A stretch of DNA of 64,000 nucleotides from Paenibacillus campinasensis (GTDB lineage Bacteria; Bacillota; Bacilli; Paenibacillales; Paenibacillaceae): contig NZ_NPBY01000043.1 in NCBI RefSeq assembly GCF_002272015.1, positions 1 through 64,000 of the forward strand, written 5' to 3'. Both the position numbers and the translations under genes were made by a program. Under the pieces are notes generated by a model. That model was not told the DNA's origin and ran no database searches. It saw only the letters and a program-made list of their open reading frames with translations. Positions 1 through 8,088 of this stretch are shown in pieces; positions within the stretch are counted from its first letter, which is position 1, and every line of letters begins with the position of its first letter.

Positions 1-33
1 TTTTTTATATATCATGATGCTGTATTCGCCTGC

Positions 34-1779
34 CTACGCCTCCAAATGCTGCACATTGTACAGTCTCGCGTAGCTGCCTTCCCGGTCCATCAGTTGCTGA
101 TGTGTGCCCTGCTCGGTGATCTGGCCATTCTCCAGCACCACGATCTGGTCGGCATGGGTAATGGTGGACAGACGATGGGCTACGATCAGCGTGGTCCGGT
201 TGCTGGACAGCGACTGCAGCGCCTGCTGAATCAAATGTTCAGATTCCAGATCAAGCGCAGATGTCGCTTCATCCAGCACCAGAATATCCGGATCCTTCAG
301 GAACACCCGGGCAATCGCCAGCCGCTGCTTCTGCCCGCCGGATAGCTTGACCCCCCGCTCGCCCACCTCGGTGTCGTAGCCTTGCGGCAGCTGCATAATA
401 AAGTCATGCGCATTCGCTGCTTTCGCAGCCGCGATGATCTCCTCCTCCGGGGCCTCCGGATTGCCGAACATAATATTTTCGCGTACGGAACCGCTAAACA
501 GAAAATTGTCCTGCAGCACCATCCCGACCGAGCCGCGCAAACTTTCCAGCGTCAGCTCCTTGACGTCTTGCCCGTTAATTCTGACCGCCCCTTGCTGCAC
601 ATCGTAGAACCTCGGGATCAGTCCGATCAAGGAGGACTTACCGCCGCCGCTCATGCCGACAAAGGCCACGGTCTGCCCCTGCTCAATGGTCAGGTTAATA
701 TCCTTCAGCACCCATCCATTCTCATCGCTATACCGGAACCATACCCGGTCGAACTGGATTTGTCCCGCCTTATCCAGCTTTCTCGCATTCGGTGCATCCA
801 CAATATCATAGGGCTCGTCCAGCAGCTCCTGCACCCGCTCCAGCGACGCTGACGCCTGGGTCAGCACCGTGGACGAATTGATCAGCCGCCGCAGCGGAGC
901 ATACATCCGCTCCAGGTACCCGAAGAAGGCGACAAACGTCCCGAGCGTCAGGTCCCCCTGAATGACCCGGTAGCCCCCATAGCCAATGACCAGAATCGGG
1001 GCAATATCTGTCAATGTGTTAATGACGGAGAACGTAAGGGCATTCCATTTCGTCTGCGCCATCGCCTTGTTCAGGAAATTGCCGTTAATGCCTTCGAATT
1101 TGTTGCGATCATAACGCTCTAGTGTGAAGCTGCGAATCACGGAAATGCCTTGAATCCGCTCATGCAGATAAGCCTGGATGCCCGCCAGCGCCTGAGAGCG
1201 ATCCTTCGTCAGCTTTTTGAGCCGCTTATACAGCAGATTGACAGCCAACGCATATAAAGGCAGCACCGCTATGGACACGAGCGTAAGCATCGGGTTCATG
1301 AAGAACATAATTATTAAAACAAACAGCAAAGTAAACATATCCAGCCAAATATTCATCATCCCGACTTCAACCAGATTTTTAGATTGCTCGACATCATTGA
1401 TGAATCGGGATATCCCCTCGCCGACCTTGGTGTTCTGATAATACCGGAGCGACAGGCGCTGAAGATGGGCGTACAGCCGATTGCGCATATCGAACAGAAT
1501 GCGGCTTGTTATAAACTGGGCAAAATACTGCCGTAAATATTCAACCGGACCGCGGACAATCACAAACAGCACCAGCGTCCCGGCGAGCACCATCATCAGA
1601 TCATGAATCTTCTGCTGATTGGTCAGTTCCGGATTGATCAGGAGCGAATCCACCACATATTTCATAATCATCGGCAGCAATAGAGGAATCGAGAACTTGA
1701 TCATGCCAATGATCAGCGTGAGGATAATCCACTTCATGTATGGTTTGACGAATGGGTAGTACAATTTCCAGGACTTCAA
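34..1779 (-). CDS. ABC transporter, fused membrane and ATPase domains (YgaD-like exporter)
   Basis: A 581-residue half-transporter of the multidrug/lipid exporter type. Six membrane helices lie in roughly the first 310 residues. The ATPase domain has Walker A GMSGGGKSS near residue 378, signature LSGGQKQR near 483, and Walker B with catalytic Glu (VLDEATSALD) near 505, so both ATP sites of a homodimer would be canonical. By length and overall sequence it resembles B. subtilis YgaD; the substrate is unknown. The start is a TTG 13 bases after AGGAG, a loose spacing, but no better in-frame start is visible. It is transcribed divergently from the gene at 1963 and has no operon partner here. Confidence 0.85.
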   Translation of the reverse strand: MKSWKLYYPFVKPYMKWIILTLIIGMIKFSIPLLLPMIMKYVVDSLLINPELTNQQKIHDLMMVLAGTLVLFVIVRGPVEYLRQYFAQFITSRILFDMRNRLYAHLQRLSLRYYQNTKVGEGISRFINDVEQSKNLVEVGMMNIWLDMFTLLFVLIIMFFMNPMLTLVSIAVLPLYALAVNLLYKRLKKLTKDRSQALAGIQAYLHERIQGISVIRSFTLERYDRNKFEGINGNFLNKAMAQTKWNALTFSVINTLTDIAPILVIGYGGYRVIQGDLTLGTFVAFFGYLERMYAPLRRLINSSTVLTQASASLERVQELLDEPYDIVDAPNARKLDKAGQIQFDRVWFRYSDENGWVLKDINLTIEQGQTVAFVGMSGGGKSSLIGLIPRFYDVQQGAVRINGQDVKELTLESLRGSVGMVLQDNFLFSGSVRENIMFGNPEAPEEEIIAAAKAANAHDFIMQLPQGYDTEVGERGVKLSGGQKQRLAIARVFLKDPDILVLDEATSALDLESEHLIQQALQSLSSNRTTLIVAHRLSTITHADQIVVLENGQITEQGTHQQLMDREGSYARLYNVQHLEA

Positions 1780-1834
1780 CGGTGAGTAACAGCTCCTTTC
1801 TTAGTTGCAGCAAGCCCGCTGTTTCGAGAGCAAG

Positions 1835-1863
1835 TTGACATTTACGCGCTTCAATGATTTATT
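1835..1863 (+). promoter_or_regulatory. Candidate sigma-A promoter for the gene at 1963
   Basis: TTGACA (1835-1840), 17-base spacer, then TTTATT (1858-1863). It lies in the 183-base divergent gap between 1779 and 1963. The -35 is perfect and the -10 weak. Confidence 0.45.
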
Positions 1864-1962
1864 AGTTCTAAACTGATTTTTTCAGGATTGTTGCCGAATC
1901 CCTATCCAGGATTACGCAAAATTCGATCACGTATTAACGCCCCTGCAGGGAGGATTTTATTC

Positions 1963-2478
1963 ATGACCAGAGTTTTTGTAACGGAAGCCGTTATGCTTGC
2001 CATCTATGGGCAACTCGTGGTTCCGCCCAAGCCCGTAGAATTTATTATTCCTTATACCACGATTATGGAGCTTTATGAATTGCAGCCGAGCCCCGAGCCG
2101 CTTATGACCAACACTGCCGATGATCAGCATGTCAGGGATAAAATCGGTGAGTTGATTCAATATTTTGAGGAGCCGCTGAACAAGAAGAAAATCGATCGCG
2201 CGCTTCAAGTGCCGTGGGCGAAGAGCCCCAGCATTCCGATAGGTGACAGAACGATCGTCACCGTTATCAATGCGATGGATACCGCCACGTACGGAGATAT
2301 TTTCGATCCCGTGGAGACCGAACTGCTGCTTACAGCCGGACGGACGGAAGCGCCGATCATCACCGACCAGTACGAGCTGATCGAACGCATTATCGAGAAC
2401 GCACTCCCGGTTCAGGTATACGACATTGATGATTTTGATTTTGCATTGGAGCTGTCATTTCCGGAGCAGGCGGAATAG
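1963..2478 (+). CDS. Conserved hypothetical protein of about 171 residues
   Basis: I do not recognise a function. The reading frame opens earlier (1888), but the ATG at 1963 is preceded by GGGAGG at proper spacing, so I take it as the start. The protein is acidic and soluble, with no signal peptide or membrane segment. It contains a proline-rich N-terminal stretch (VVPPKPVEFIIPY) and a C-terminal part that looks like alternating helix and strand. Similar proteins in Paenibacillus are sometimes labelled ADP-heptose synthase, but no sugar-nucleotide motif is visible, so I would not carry that name over. It stands alone between divergent and convergent neighbours. Confidence 0.75.
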   Translation: MTRVFVTEAVMLAIYGQLVVPPKPVEFIIPYTTIMELYELQPSPEPLMTNTADDQHVRDKIGELIQYFEEPLNKKKIDRALQVPWAKSPSIPIGDRTIVTVINAMDTATYGDIFDPVETELLLTAGRTEAPIITDQYELIERIIENALPVQVYDIDDFDFALELSFPEQAE

Positions 2479-2516
2479 CCTGTTCCTATTTACTTACCCA
2501 TCCGCGTATGTATCCG

Positions 2517-2541
2517 AAAAAAAATTCCCCTTGCGGGGAAT
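2517..2541 (-). terminator. Intrinsic terminator of the Nudix gene
   Basis: Stem ATTCCCC / GGGGAAT with a TTGC loop, followed on the minus strand by a run of eight T. It sits 35 bases past the stop at 2577. Confidence 0.85.
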
Positions 2542-2576
2542 CGCATACGATCGGCCACTGGCCTGCTGCTATCGAT

Positions 2577-3029
2577 TCATGACTGCCCTATGTGATCCAA
2601 CAGGCGAACGGCAAGAGGATCGAGCTTCGGCAGCTCGTCAAAGCCGAAATACTTTAAGGATACTTCGCTATCTTTGCCCTGCGGCATATTGATGGCACTG
2701 CGTACTCCGTCGGCCCCGTACAACCCGATCACATAATACTCCTCATCCCCGCCGGGATGCTTTTTGACATATCGTGGTCCCGAGAAGAGATCAAGCAGGC
2801 GCAAACGATCGGCCACCAGGCCGCTCTCTTCCCACAGCTCTCTTGCAGCTGTATCCTCCAGCGCTTCCCCCGGCTTCAAATTGCCTGACGGAAGCCCCCA
2901 TTCGCCGCTGCGCGGCCTCTTCAGAAGCAGCACCTCTCCGTTATCATTCAGCACCAGCACCGCCGCCTTGACCTGAATGCTCGATCTTCTGCCAATATAA
3001 GGCCTGATATCGCGTTGAAATACGCTCAT
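2577..3029 (-). CDS. Nudix hydrolase
   Basis: A 150-residue single-domain Nudix protein. The Nudix box, G-x5-E-x7-REL-x-EE-x-GL, spans about residues 49-71 (GNLKPGEALEDT through ELWEESGL), with all metal-binding glutamates present. Family members cleave nucleoside diphosphates linked to another group; the substrate cannot be read from the sequence. The start ATG follows AAAGGAGG. It is 49 bases downstream of the HesB-like gene on the same strand, so the two are probably co-transcribed, ending at the terminator at 2517-2541. Confidence 0.88.
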   Translation of the reverse strand: MSVFQRDIRPYIGRRSSIQVKAAVLVLNDNGEVLLLKRPRSGEWGLPSGNLKPGEALEDTAARELWEESGLVADRLRLLDLFSGPRYVKKHPGGDEEYYVIGLYGADGVRSAINMPQGKDSEVSLKYFGFDELPKLDPLAVRLLDHIGQS

Positions 3030-3078
3030 CCAAGGAGCCTCCTTTCCCTAAGGCAGCGCTGCAGACTTACAACCGATG

Positions 3079-3384
3079 TTAATTAACTGCGCCCTCTTTT
3101 TCATAAATATACGAAATATCATCCTGTGATTCCACATATTTCACGCTTAGCTTATAGCCTTCCAGATACCATAAATCGTGTTCTTCCATAAAAAAAAGCA
3201 GATCCTCGGCCTGTTCCGTCAATCCCGGCGACACCGGTTCTTCCACGGAAATACCGAGAGAAAATCCGGGATGCAGTCCTCCGCCAGAGCTGTATCTCGG
3301 GAAAAAGCGAATGGCCTTACCCCTCTCCAGCTCAAGCTCCTTCTTGTACCAGCGGGCAGCCTCATTGGTGACTTCGATTTGCAT
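3079..3384 (-). CDS. HesB/YneR-family protein (Fe-S biosynthesis-like fold)
   Basis: A 101-residue protein of the HesB/YadR/YfhF superfamily, resembling B. subtilis YneR. The central SSGGGLHPGFSLGI segment is characteristic. Unlike A-type Fe-S carriers it contains no cysteine, so it cannot hold a cluster in the classical way and its role is unknown. RBS GGGGAG precedes the ATG. It forms a probable two-gene unit with the Nudix gene downstream. Confidence 0.8.
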   Translation of the reverse strand: MQIEVTNEAARWYKKELELERGKAIRFFPRYSSGGGLHPGFSLGISVEEPVSPGLTEQAEDLLFFMEEHDLWYLEGYKLSVKYVESQDDISYIYEKEGAVN

Positions 3385-3575
3385 GCTCTATACACTCCCC
3401 TTTTCATGAGGTTCTCTAACGTATGTTTACCCTGAACTTGAAAACCATGTCTAAAACTTGTCATATGCAGGGTGTATTAGTATCATAACGCAAACCGGCT
3501 CAGGGATACAAACATTTTCAGCCGTAATCCCCCCGCCTGTTTCGCAAAAATAATGAAGATTTTCTGAAATTTTGT

Positions 3576-3605
3576 TTGACACATTCCGGTACCCGATGAT
3601 AGAAT
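3576..3605 (+). promoter_or_regulatory. Strong promoter for the bmr leader and bmrCD
   Basis: TTGACA (3576-3581), 18-base spacer, TAGAAT (3600-3605) with the extended -10 TG at 3597-3598. Transcription would start near 3612, about 50 bases before the leader ORF. The 278-base gap 3385-3662 otherwise shows nothing. Confidence 0.75.
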
Positions 3606-3662
3606 TCAATCCATACGAGCGCGATTTCAATTTATTGTAAAATGAAAGGAAGGGTGAGACTC

Positions 3663-3764
3663 ATGTTCAATCAAGTACATTTTATGCTCCATGATATGGA
3701 TGGACAATGCTTGCAATTGAATATTGATCGACTCCCTGCCGGTGCACATCTTACCGAGGATTGA
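3663..3764 (+). CDS. Leader peptide ORF upstream of bmrCD (BmrB-like)
   Basis: A 33-codon ORF with ATG after a strong Shine-Dalgarno (AAAGGAAGGGTGAG). It begins MFNQVHFMLHDMDGQ and ends GAHLTED. It lies between a strong promoter and an intrinsic terminator that precede a BmrC/BmrD-type exporter. In B. subtilis the bmrCD genes are preceded by bmrB, a translated leader through which ribosome-targeting antibiotics relieve transcription attenuation. The position and architecture match; I infer the same role. I cannot claim sequence homology to BmrB from memory. Confidence 0.65.
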   Translation: MFNQVHFMLHDMDGQCLQLNIDRLPAGAHLTED

Positions 3765-3809
3765 TGGATTCCGCTCATTGCTGGGTAACTCCATTGTGGT
3801 CCTTGACCC

Positions 3810-3842
3810 TTATGCACGCACAGTCGTATCCCCGTGCGTAAG
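3810..3842 (+). promoter_or_regulatory. Leader RNA hairpin between the leader ORF and the terminator
   Basis: TTATGCACG (3810-3818) pairs with CGTGCGTAA (3833-3841), nine pairs with one wobble around a 14-base loop. It has no T-tract, so it is not itself a terminator. It could be an alternative or pausing structure in the bmr attenuator. Confidence 0.5.
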
Positions 3843-3860
3843 ATACGTTGAATGATAAGG

Positions 3861-3900
3861 AAGCATATCGTCCGTCTTTCGCGGATGATGTGCTTTTTTT
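3861..3900 (+). terminator. Attenuator terminator upstream of bmrC
   Basis: A 14-base-pair stem (3861-3874 with 3882-3895, two wobble pairs), 7-base loop and seven T at 3894-3900. It lies between the leader ORF and bmrC, 52 bases before the bmrC start, so it must be read through for exporter expression. Part of the leader ORF (GGAC at 3702-3705 and ATGCTT at 3707-3712) is complementary to its left arm, a possible antiterminator pairing. Confidence 0.8.
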
Positions 3901-3952
3901 AGTTTAACCCGGAGCTTAGACTGCACCTCCCACACGAAAGGAAGGGTTTCTA

Positions 3953-5710
3953 GTGTTTGCTGTACTTAAAAATTTAGGGTGGTTCTTTAAACAAGAGAAA
4001 AAACGTTACCTTGTCGGCTTGTTCCTGCTCATTATTTGCGGTGTGATCGAACTGCTCCCGCCGCTTCTGCTTGGCAACGCGATTGACGACATCGTCACCA
4101 GCACGATCACATGGGCTTCGCTGACACGCTACCTGCTGCTCATACTGGGCATCGTGGCTGTCGTCTACGCGGCCACCTATGTCTGGATGCACCGCCTGTT
4201 CGGCGGGGCCAACCTGGTGGAGCGGCTGCTGCGCACCCGGTACATGAATCATCTGCTCGGCATGCTGCCACCGTTCTTCGAGCGCAACCGGACGGGTGAT
4301 CTGATGGCCAAAGCGACGAATGACCTGCGTTCTGTCGCGGCTACCGCCGGCTTTGGCATGCTCGTGCTGACAGACTCCTCCGTCTTTTTGTTCACCGTGC
4401 TGTTTGCGATGGGCTTTCTGGTCAGCTGGAAGCTGACGCTGGCTGCCATTCTGCCGATGCCCATCATCGCGATCGGGATGGTCATTTACGGGCGGGCCAT
4501 TCACAAGCGCTATACGCTCGCCCAGGACGCTTTCGGTGTCATGAACGACCAAGTGCTTGAATCCGTGGCCGGCGTGCGCGTTGTCCGCGCATACGTCCAG
4601 GAGCGGGCGGACCAGAAGCGGTTCCAGGACATCACGGATGATGTATACCGCAAAAATCTGGCAGTAGCCAAAGTAGATGCCTTGTTCGAGCCAACGATCA
4701 ATTTCTCCATCGGCCTCAGCTATGTGATCGGTCTGTCGTACGGGGTGTACCTCGTCTTCCAGAACGAGATTACGCTTGGCAATCTGGTTGCCTTCAACAT
4801 GTACCTCGGGATGATGATCTGGCCAATGTTCGCCATCGGCGAACTGATTAACATTATGCAGCGCGGCGGCGCCTCCCTGGACCGCGTCAACGAGACGCTG
4901 AAAACACCGCCTGACGTCACAGACCCGGAACAGCCGGAAACTCCGGCAGTGCCGAACTCCATCGTATTCAGCAACGTCACGTTCCGATATCCGAGCTCTT
5001 CGGCAGATAACCTGAAGGACATCAGTTTCACGCTGAATAAAGGCCAGACACTCGGCGTCGTCGGACGCACAGGCAGCGGGAAGTCGACGCTGCTGAAGCA
5101 GCTGCTTCATGAATATCCGACCGGCTCGGGCGAAATTCGCTTTGACGGTGTGCCGATTGAACAGCTGACGCTTGATCATCTGTACAGCTGGATCGGCTAT
5201 GTGCCGCAGGAGCAAATTCTGTTCTCGAAGACCGTTAGGGAAAACATCCAGTTCGGTAAAAAGGATGCCTCCGACGAGTTGATTATGGAAGCGATCGCCA
5301 CTGCGGCATTTGACCAGGACTTGTCCACTCTGTCCGACGGGCTCGATACCCTTGTCGGCGAGAAGGGCGTAGCCCTCTCGGGCGGGCAGAAGCAGCGCGT
5401 CTCCCTCGCTCGCGCCTTCATCAGCGATCCGGAAATTCTGATTCTGGACGACGCCTTATCGGCGGTCGATGCCCGAACCGAGGCGCGCATTATTGACAAC
5501 ATCCGCACTAAACGTGCAGGCAAGACCACGCTGATCTCTACACACCGGCTGTCTGCCGTCCAGCATGCGGACTGGATTATCGTCCTTGAAGAAGGACGCA
5601 TCGTCGAGCAGGGCAGACATGAGGAACTGCTGGCGATGAACGGCTGGTACCGTGAGCAATACGACCGCCAGCAGCTTGAGAACAAACTAACCTCTGAGGA
5701 GGTGTCCTAA
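3953..5710 (+). CDS. bmrC: BmrC-like subunit of heterodimeric multidrug ABC exporter
   Basis: A 585-residue half-transporter, the same length as B. subtilis BmrC (YheI). The membrane domain covers about residues 1-310 and the ATPase domain 335-575. Walker A GRTGSGKST is near residue 371 and signature LSGGQKQR near 475. Walker B reads LILDDALSAVD, so the catalytic glutamate is an aspartate, which is the known hallmark of the degenerate-site subunit in BmrCD-type heterodimers. Start is GTG after AAAGGAAGGG. The stop codon directly abuts the next gene's start, so the two are translated as a pair. Expression is presumably gated by the leader attenuator. Confidence 0.88.
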   Translation: MFAVLKNLGWFFKQEKKRYLVGLFLLIICGVIELLPPLLLGNAIDDIVTSTITWASLTRYLLLILGIVAVVYAATYVWMHRLFGGANLVERLLRTRYMNHLLGMLPPFFERNRTGDLMAKATNDLRSVAATAGFGMLVLTDSSVFLFTVLFAMGFLVSWKLTLAAILPMPIIAIGMVIYGRAIHKRYTLAQDAFGVMNDQVLESVAGVRVVRAYVQERADQKRFQDITDDVYRKNLAVAKVDALFEPTINFSIGLSYVIGLSYGVYLVFQNEITLGNLVAFNMYLGMMIWPMFAIGELINIMQRGGASLDRVNETLKTPPDVTDPEQPETPAVPNSIVFSNVTFRYPSSSADNLKDISFTLNKGQTLGVVGRTGSGKSTLLKQLLHEYPTGSGEIRFDGVPIEQLTLDHLYSWIGYVPQEQILFSKTVRENIQFGKKDASDELIMEAIATAAFDQDLSTLSDGLDTLVGEKGVALSGGQKQRVSLARAFISDPEILILDDALSAVDARTEARIIDNIRTKRAGKTTLISTHRLSAVQHADWIIVLEEGRIVEQGRHEELLAMNGWYREQYDRQQLENKLTSEEVS

Positions 5711-7816
5711 TTGACGCCCAATGAACCGACATTCAAACATCAATCCGGGATCGGAAAGCGGCTGTTCCGCTATGCGCTCACAGCCAAAGGAACGTTTATT
5801 GCCGCTCTGATCCTGCTGGCGATCGGGGTTGCTGCCGAGCTGGCCGGTCCGTTCATCGCCAAGACGATGATCGACGATCACATTCTGGGCATTGAGAAGC
5901 CTTATTATGAAACGACCCAGGCGGATGGCGCCGCAAGATATCAGGATCAATATTACAAGCGAGAAGACCGATTTGGCGAGAACGAAAGCCGGGGGCAGGA
6001 GGTGCGCATTCTCCAGGTCGGGCGAAGCTTCTACTTCATTCCCGAAGCGGTGGCGCGCAGCGATGGCGAGCGCTCCTTCCAGGACGGCATGCTGAGCCTG
6101 TCCTATAACGGGGAGCTGCATCAGTATCCGGCCGTCCAGCTGTCTCGCGAGGAGCTGTTTGAATTTTACAAGCCGGAGCTGCCAAGCATCTACAAGCTGG
6201 TAGGACTGTTCCTCGTCTGCCTGTTTATCTCGATGGTTACCGTATTCGGAAGAACCTACTGGCTGCAATCAGCGGCGAATCGGGTAATCCAGAAGCTCAG
6301 AACCGATGTATACGCGCATATTCAGCGCCTGCCGGTTCACTTTTTTGACAATTTGCCAGCAGGCAAGGTTGTATCCCGCGTTACTAACGATACCGAAGCG
6401 GTTAAAGATCTGTTCGTTGCGGTACTGTCCAATTTCAGCTCCGGTATTGTATACATTACCGGGATTTATATCGCGCTGTTCCTGCTGGATGTCAGATTGG
6501 GGCTTATCAGTCTGTTTGTCATCCCGATGCTGGTCATATGGACGATTCTGTACCGGAAATTCGCCACCCGATACAACACCGTCATCCGTTCGCGTTTAAG
6601 CGAGATTAATGCCATCATTAATGAATCGATCCAGGGCATGGAGATCATCCGCGTATTCCGCAGACAGAAGGCAACCCAGAAAGAATTCGAGGATCTGAAC
6701 GCGGACTACCTTGCCCATCAGAACAAAATGCTGAACCTGAATTCCCTGACAACCCACAACCTGGTCAACATTCTTCGGAACGTCTCCCTGGTGGTTGTAC
6801 TGTGGTATTTCGGGTCAGGATCGCTGAACGGGGCCGGGATTGTGTCCATCGGTGTGTTGTATGCATTCGTCGATTTGCTCGGCCGCATGTTCCAGCCGAT
6901 TACCGGCATGGTCAATCAGCTTGCCGCACTGGATACGTCCATCGTCTCCGCAAAGCGGGTGTTTGAGCTGATGGATGAACCTGGCGAGCGGGTAAACGAC
7001 GGTTCCATGCCGCGCTATAAAGGCGATGTGGAATTTAAGGATGTGTCGTTTGCCTATAAGAAAGATTATGTGCTGAAGAACATCGCCTTTGAAGCCAAGC
7101 AAGGCCAGACCGTCGCTCTTGTCGGTCACACCGGATCAGGCAAAAGCTCCATCATCAATTTATTGTTCCGCTTCTACGATCCGCAGCAAGGCACCATCAC
7201 CATTGACGGTGTTCCCGTTACGGAAATACCGAAACAGCATCTGCGGAAGCATATGGGCATCGTGCTTCAGGACCCGTACCTGTTCACAGGCACCATCGCT
7301 TCGAACGTGAGCTTGGGCGATCCGGATATTCCCCGGGAGAGAATTGAGCAGGCGCTGCGGGATGTCGGTGCCGACCGGTTGCTCCTCCATCTTCCGCAGG
7401 GCTTCGATGAGCCTGTCATTGAGAAGGGCAGCACGCTGTCAGCCGGCGAGCGGCAGCTGATCTCCTTCGCCCGGGCGCTCGCGTTCAATCCGGCTATTCT
7501 CATTCTGGATGAAGCGACCGCCAATATCGACACGGAGACCGAGGCGCTGATCCAGGATGCGCTCGAGGTCGTAAAACGGGGCCGCACCACCTTCATTATC
7601 GCCCATCGCCTGTCTACCATTCGCAATGCGGATCAGATTCTGGTGCTGCATCGCGGAGAAATTGTAGAGCGCGGCACCCATGAGGAGTTGATGAAGATGG
7701 GCGGGCGGTACTACAAAATGGTTCAGCTTCAGCAGGGCGGCCCAGAGCCAGCCTCCACCGAGGCGCCCGAGGCTGTCGGCGCTTCAGCCGGCCAGCTTGC
7801 CGGAGGCCAGGCGTAA
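5711..7816 (+). CDS. bmrD: BmrD-like subunit of heterodimeric multidrug ABC exporter
   Basis: A 701-residue half-transporter; B. subtilis BmrD (YheH) is about 673. The extra length is partly an insertion of about 100 polar residues between the first and second membrane helices (about residues 55-155), predicted outside the cell. ATPase motifs are Walker A GHTGSGKSS near 471, a non-canonical signature LSAGERQ near 575, and Walker B with catalytic Glu (LILDEATANID). Together with BmrC this gives one canonical and one degenerate ATP site. Start is TTG with GAGGAGGTG inside the end of bmrC. The last 35 residues are an Ala/Gly/Pro-rich tail. Confidence 0.88.
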   Translation: MTPNEPTFKHQSGIGKRLFRYALTAKGTFIAALILLAIGVAAELAGPFIAKTMIDDHILGIEKPYYETTQADGAARYQDQYYKREDRFGENESRGQEVRILQVGRSFYFIPEAVARSDGERSFQDGMLSLSYNGELHQYPAVQLSREELFEFYKPELPSIYKLVGLFLVCLFISMVTVFGRTYWLQSAANRVIQKLRTDVYAHIQRLPVHFFDNLPAGKVVSRVTNDTEAVKDLFVAVLSNFSSGIVYITGIYIALFLLDVRLGLISLFVIPMLVIWTILYRKFATRYNTVIRSRLSEINAIINESIQGMEIIRVFRRQKATQKEFEDLNADYLAHQNKMLNLNSLTTHNLVNILRNVSLVVVLWYFGSGSLNGAGIVSIGVLYAFVDLLGRMFQPITGMVNQLAALDTSIVSAKRVFELMDEPGERVNDGSMPRYKGDVEFKDVSFAYKKDYVLKNIAFEAKQGQTVALVGHTGSGKSSIINLLFRFYDPQQGTITIDGVPVTEIPKQHLRKHMGIVLQDPYLFTGTIASNVSLGDPDIPRERIEQALRDVGADRLLLHLPQGFDEPVIEKGSTLSAGERQLISFARALAFNPAILILDEATANIDTETEALIQDALEVVKRGRTTFIIAHRLSTIRNADQILVLHRGEIVERGTHEELMKMGGRYYKMVQLQQGGPEPASTEAPEAVGASAGQLAGGQA

Positions 7817-7976
7817 GCGCCGAAGCTGCGGTCTTCGTCAGCAGGCATAAGCTGAAGTCTGAACGCCTGGACCATCGTTTGAAGCTCGAATACCGCGCTA
7901 GAGGCATGCGTCTTGAGGCCGAACCATCGTTTATAACCCACGCGTCAAGCGAGATTCTGTAACATTTAGCACATGC

Positions 7977-8032
7977 AAAAAGGCTGCAGCGCCCTTGCGA
8001 ACCGTAAAGTTCGCGGGCGATGCAGCCTTTTC
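7977..8032. terminator. Bidirectional intrinsic terminator between bmrD and the SLH gene
   Basis: A long hairpin: AAAAGGCTGCA through GCGAAC on the left pairs with GTTCGC through TGCAGCCTTTT on the right, with A and T runs at both ends. It can serve bmrD (plus) and the SLH gene (minus). The preceding 7817-7976 holds nothing else I can identify. Confidence 0.85.
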
Positions 8033-8088
8033 TTACTGGCAGAATCGCTACAGCCGTCTCTTAAGCGGCTGAAAAAATCTGAATCCGA

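Noticed and set aside
7817..7976. Remnant gene or repeat after bmrD (two CCATCGTTT copies)
   Set aside because: Copies are only nine bases with no wider similarity; no coding frame with an RBS.
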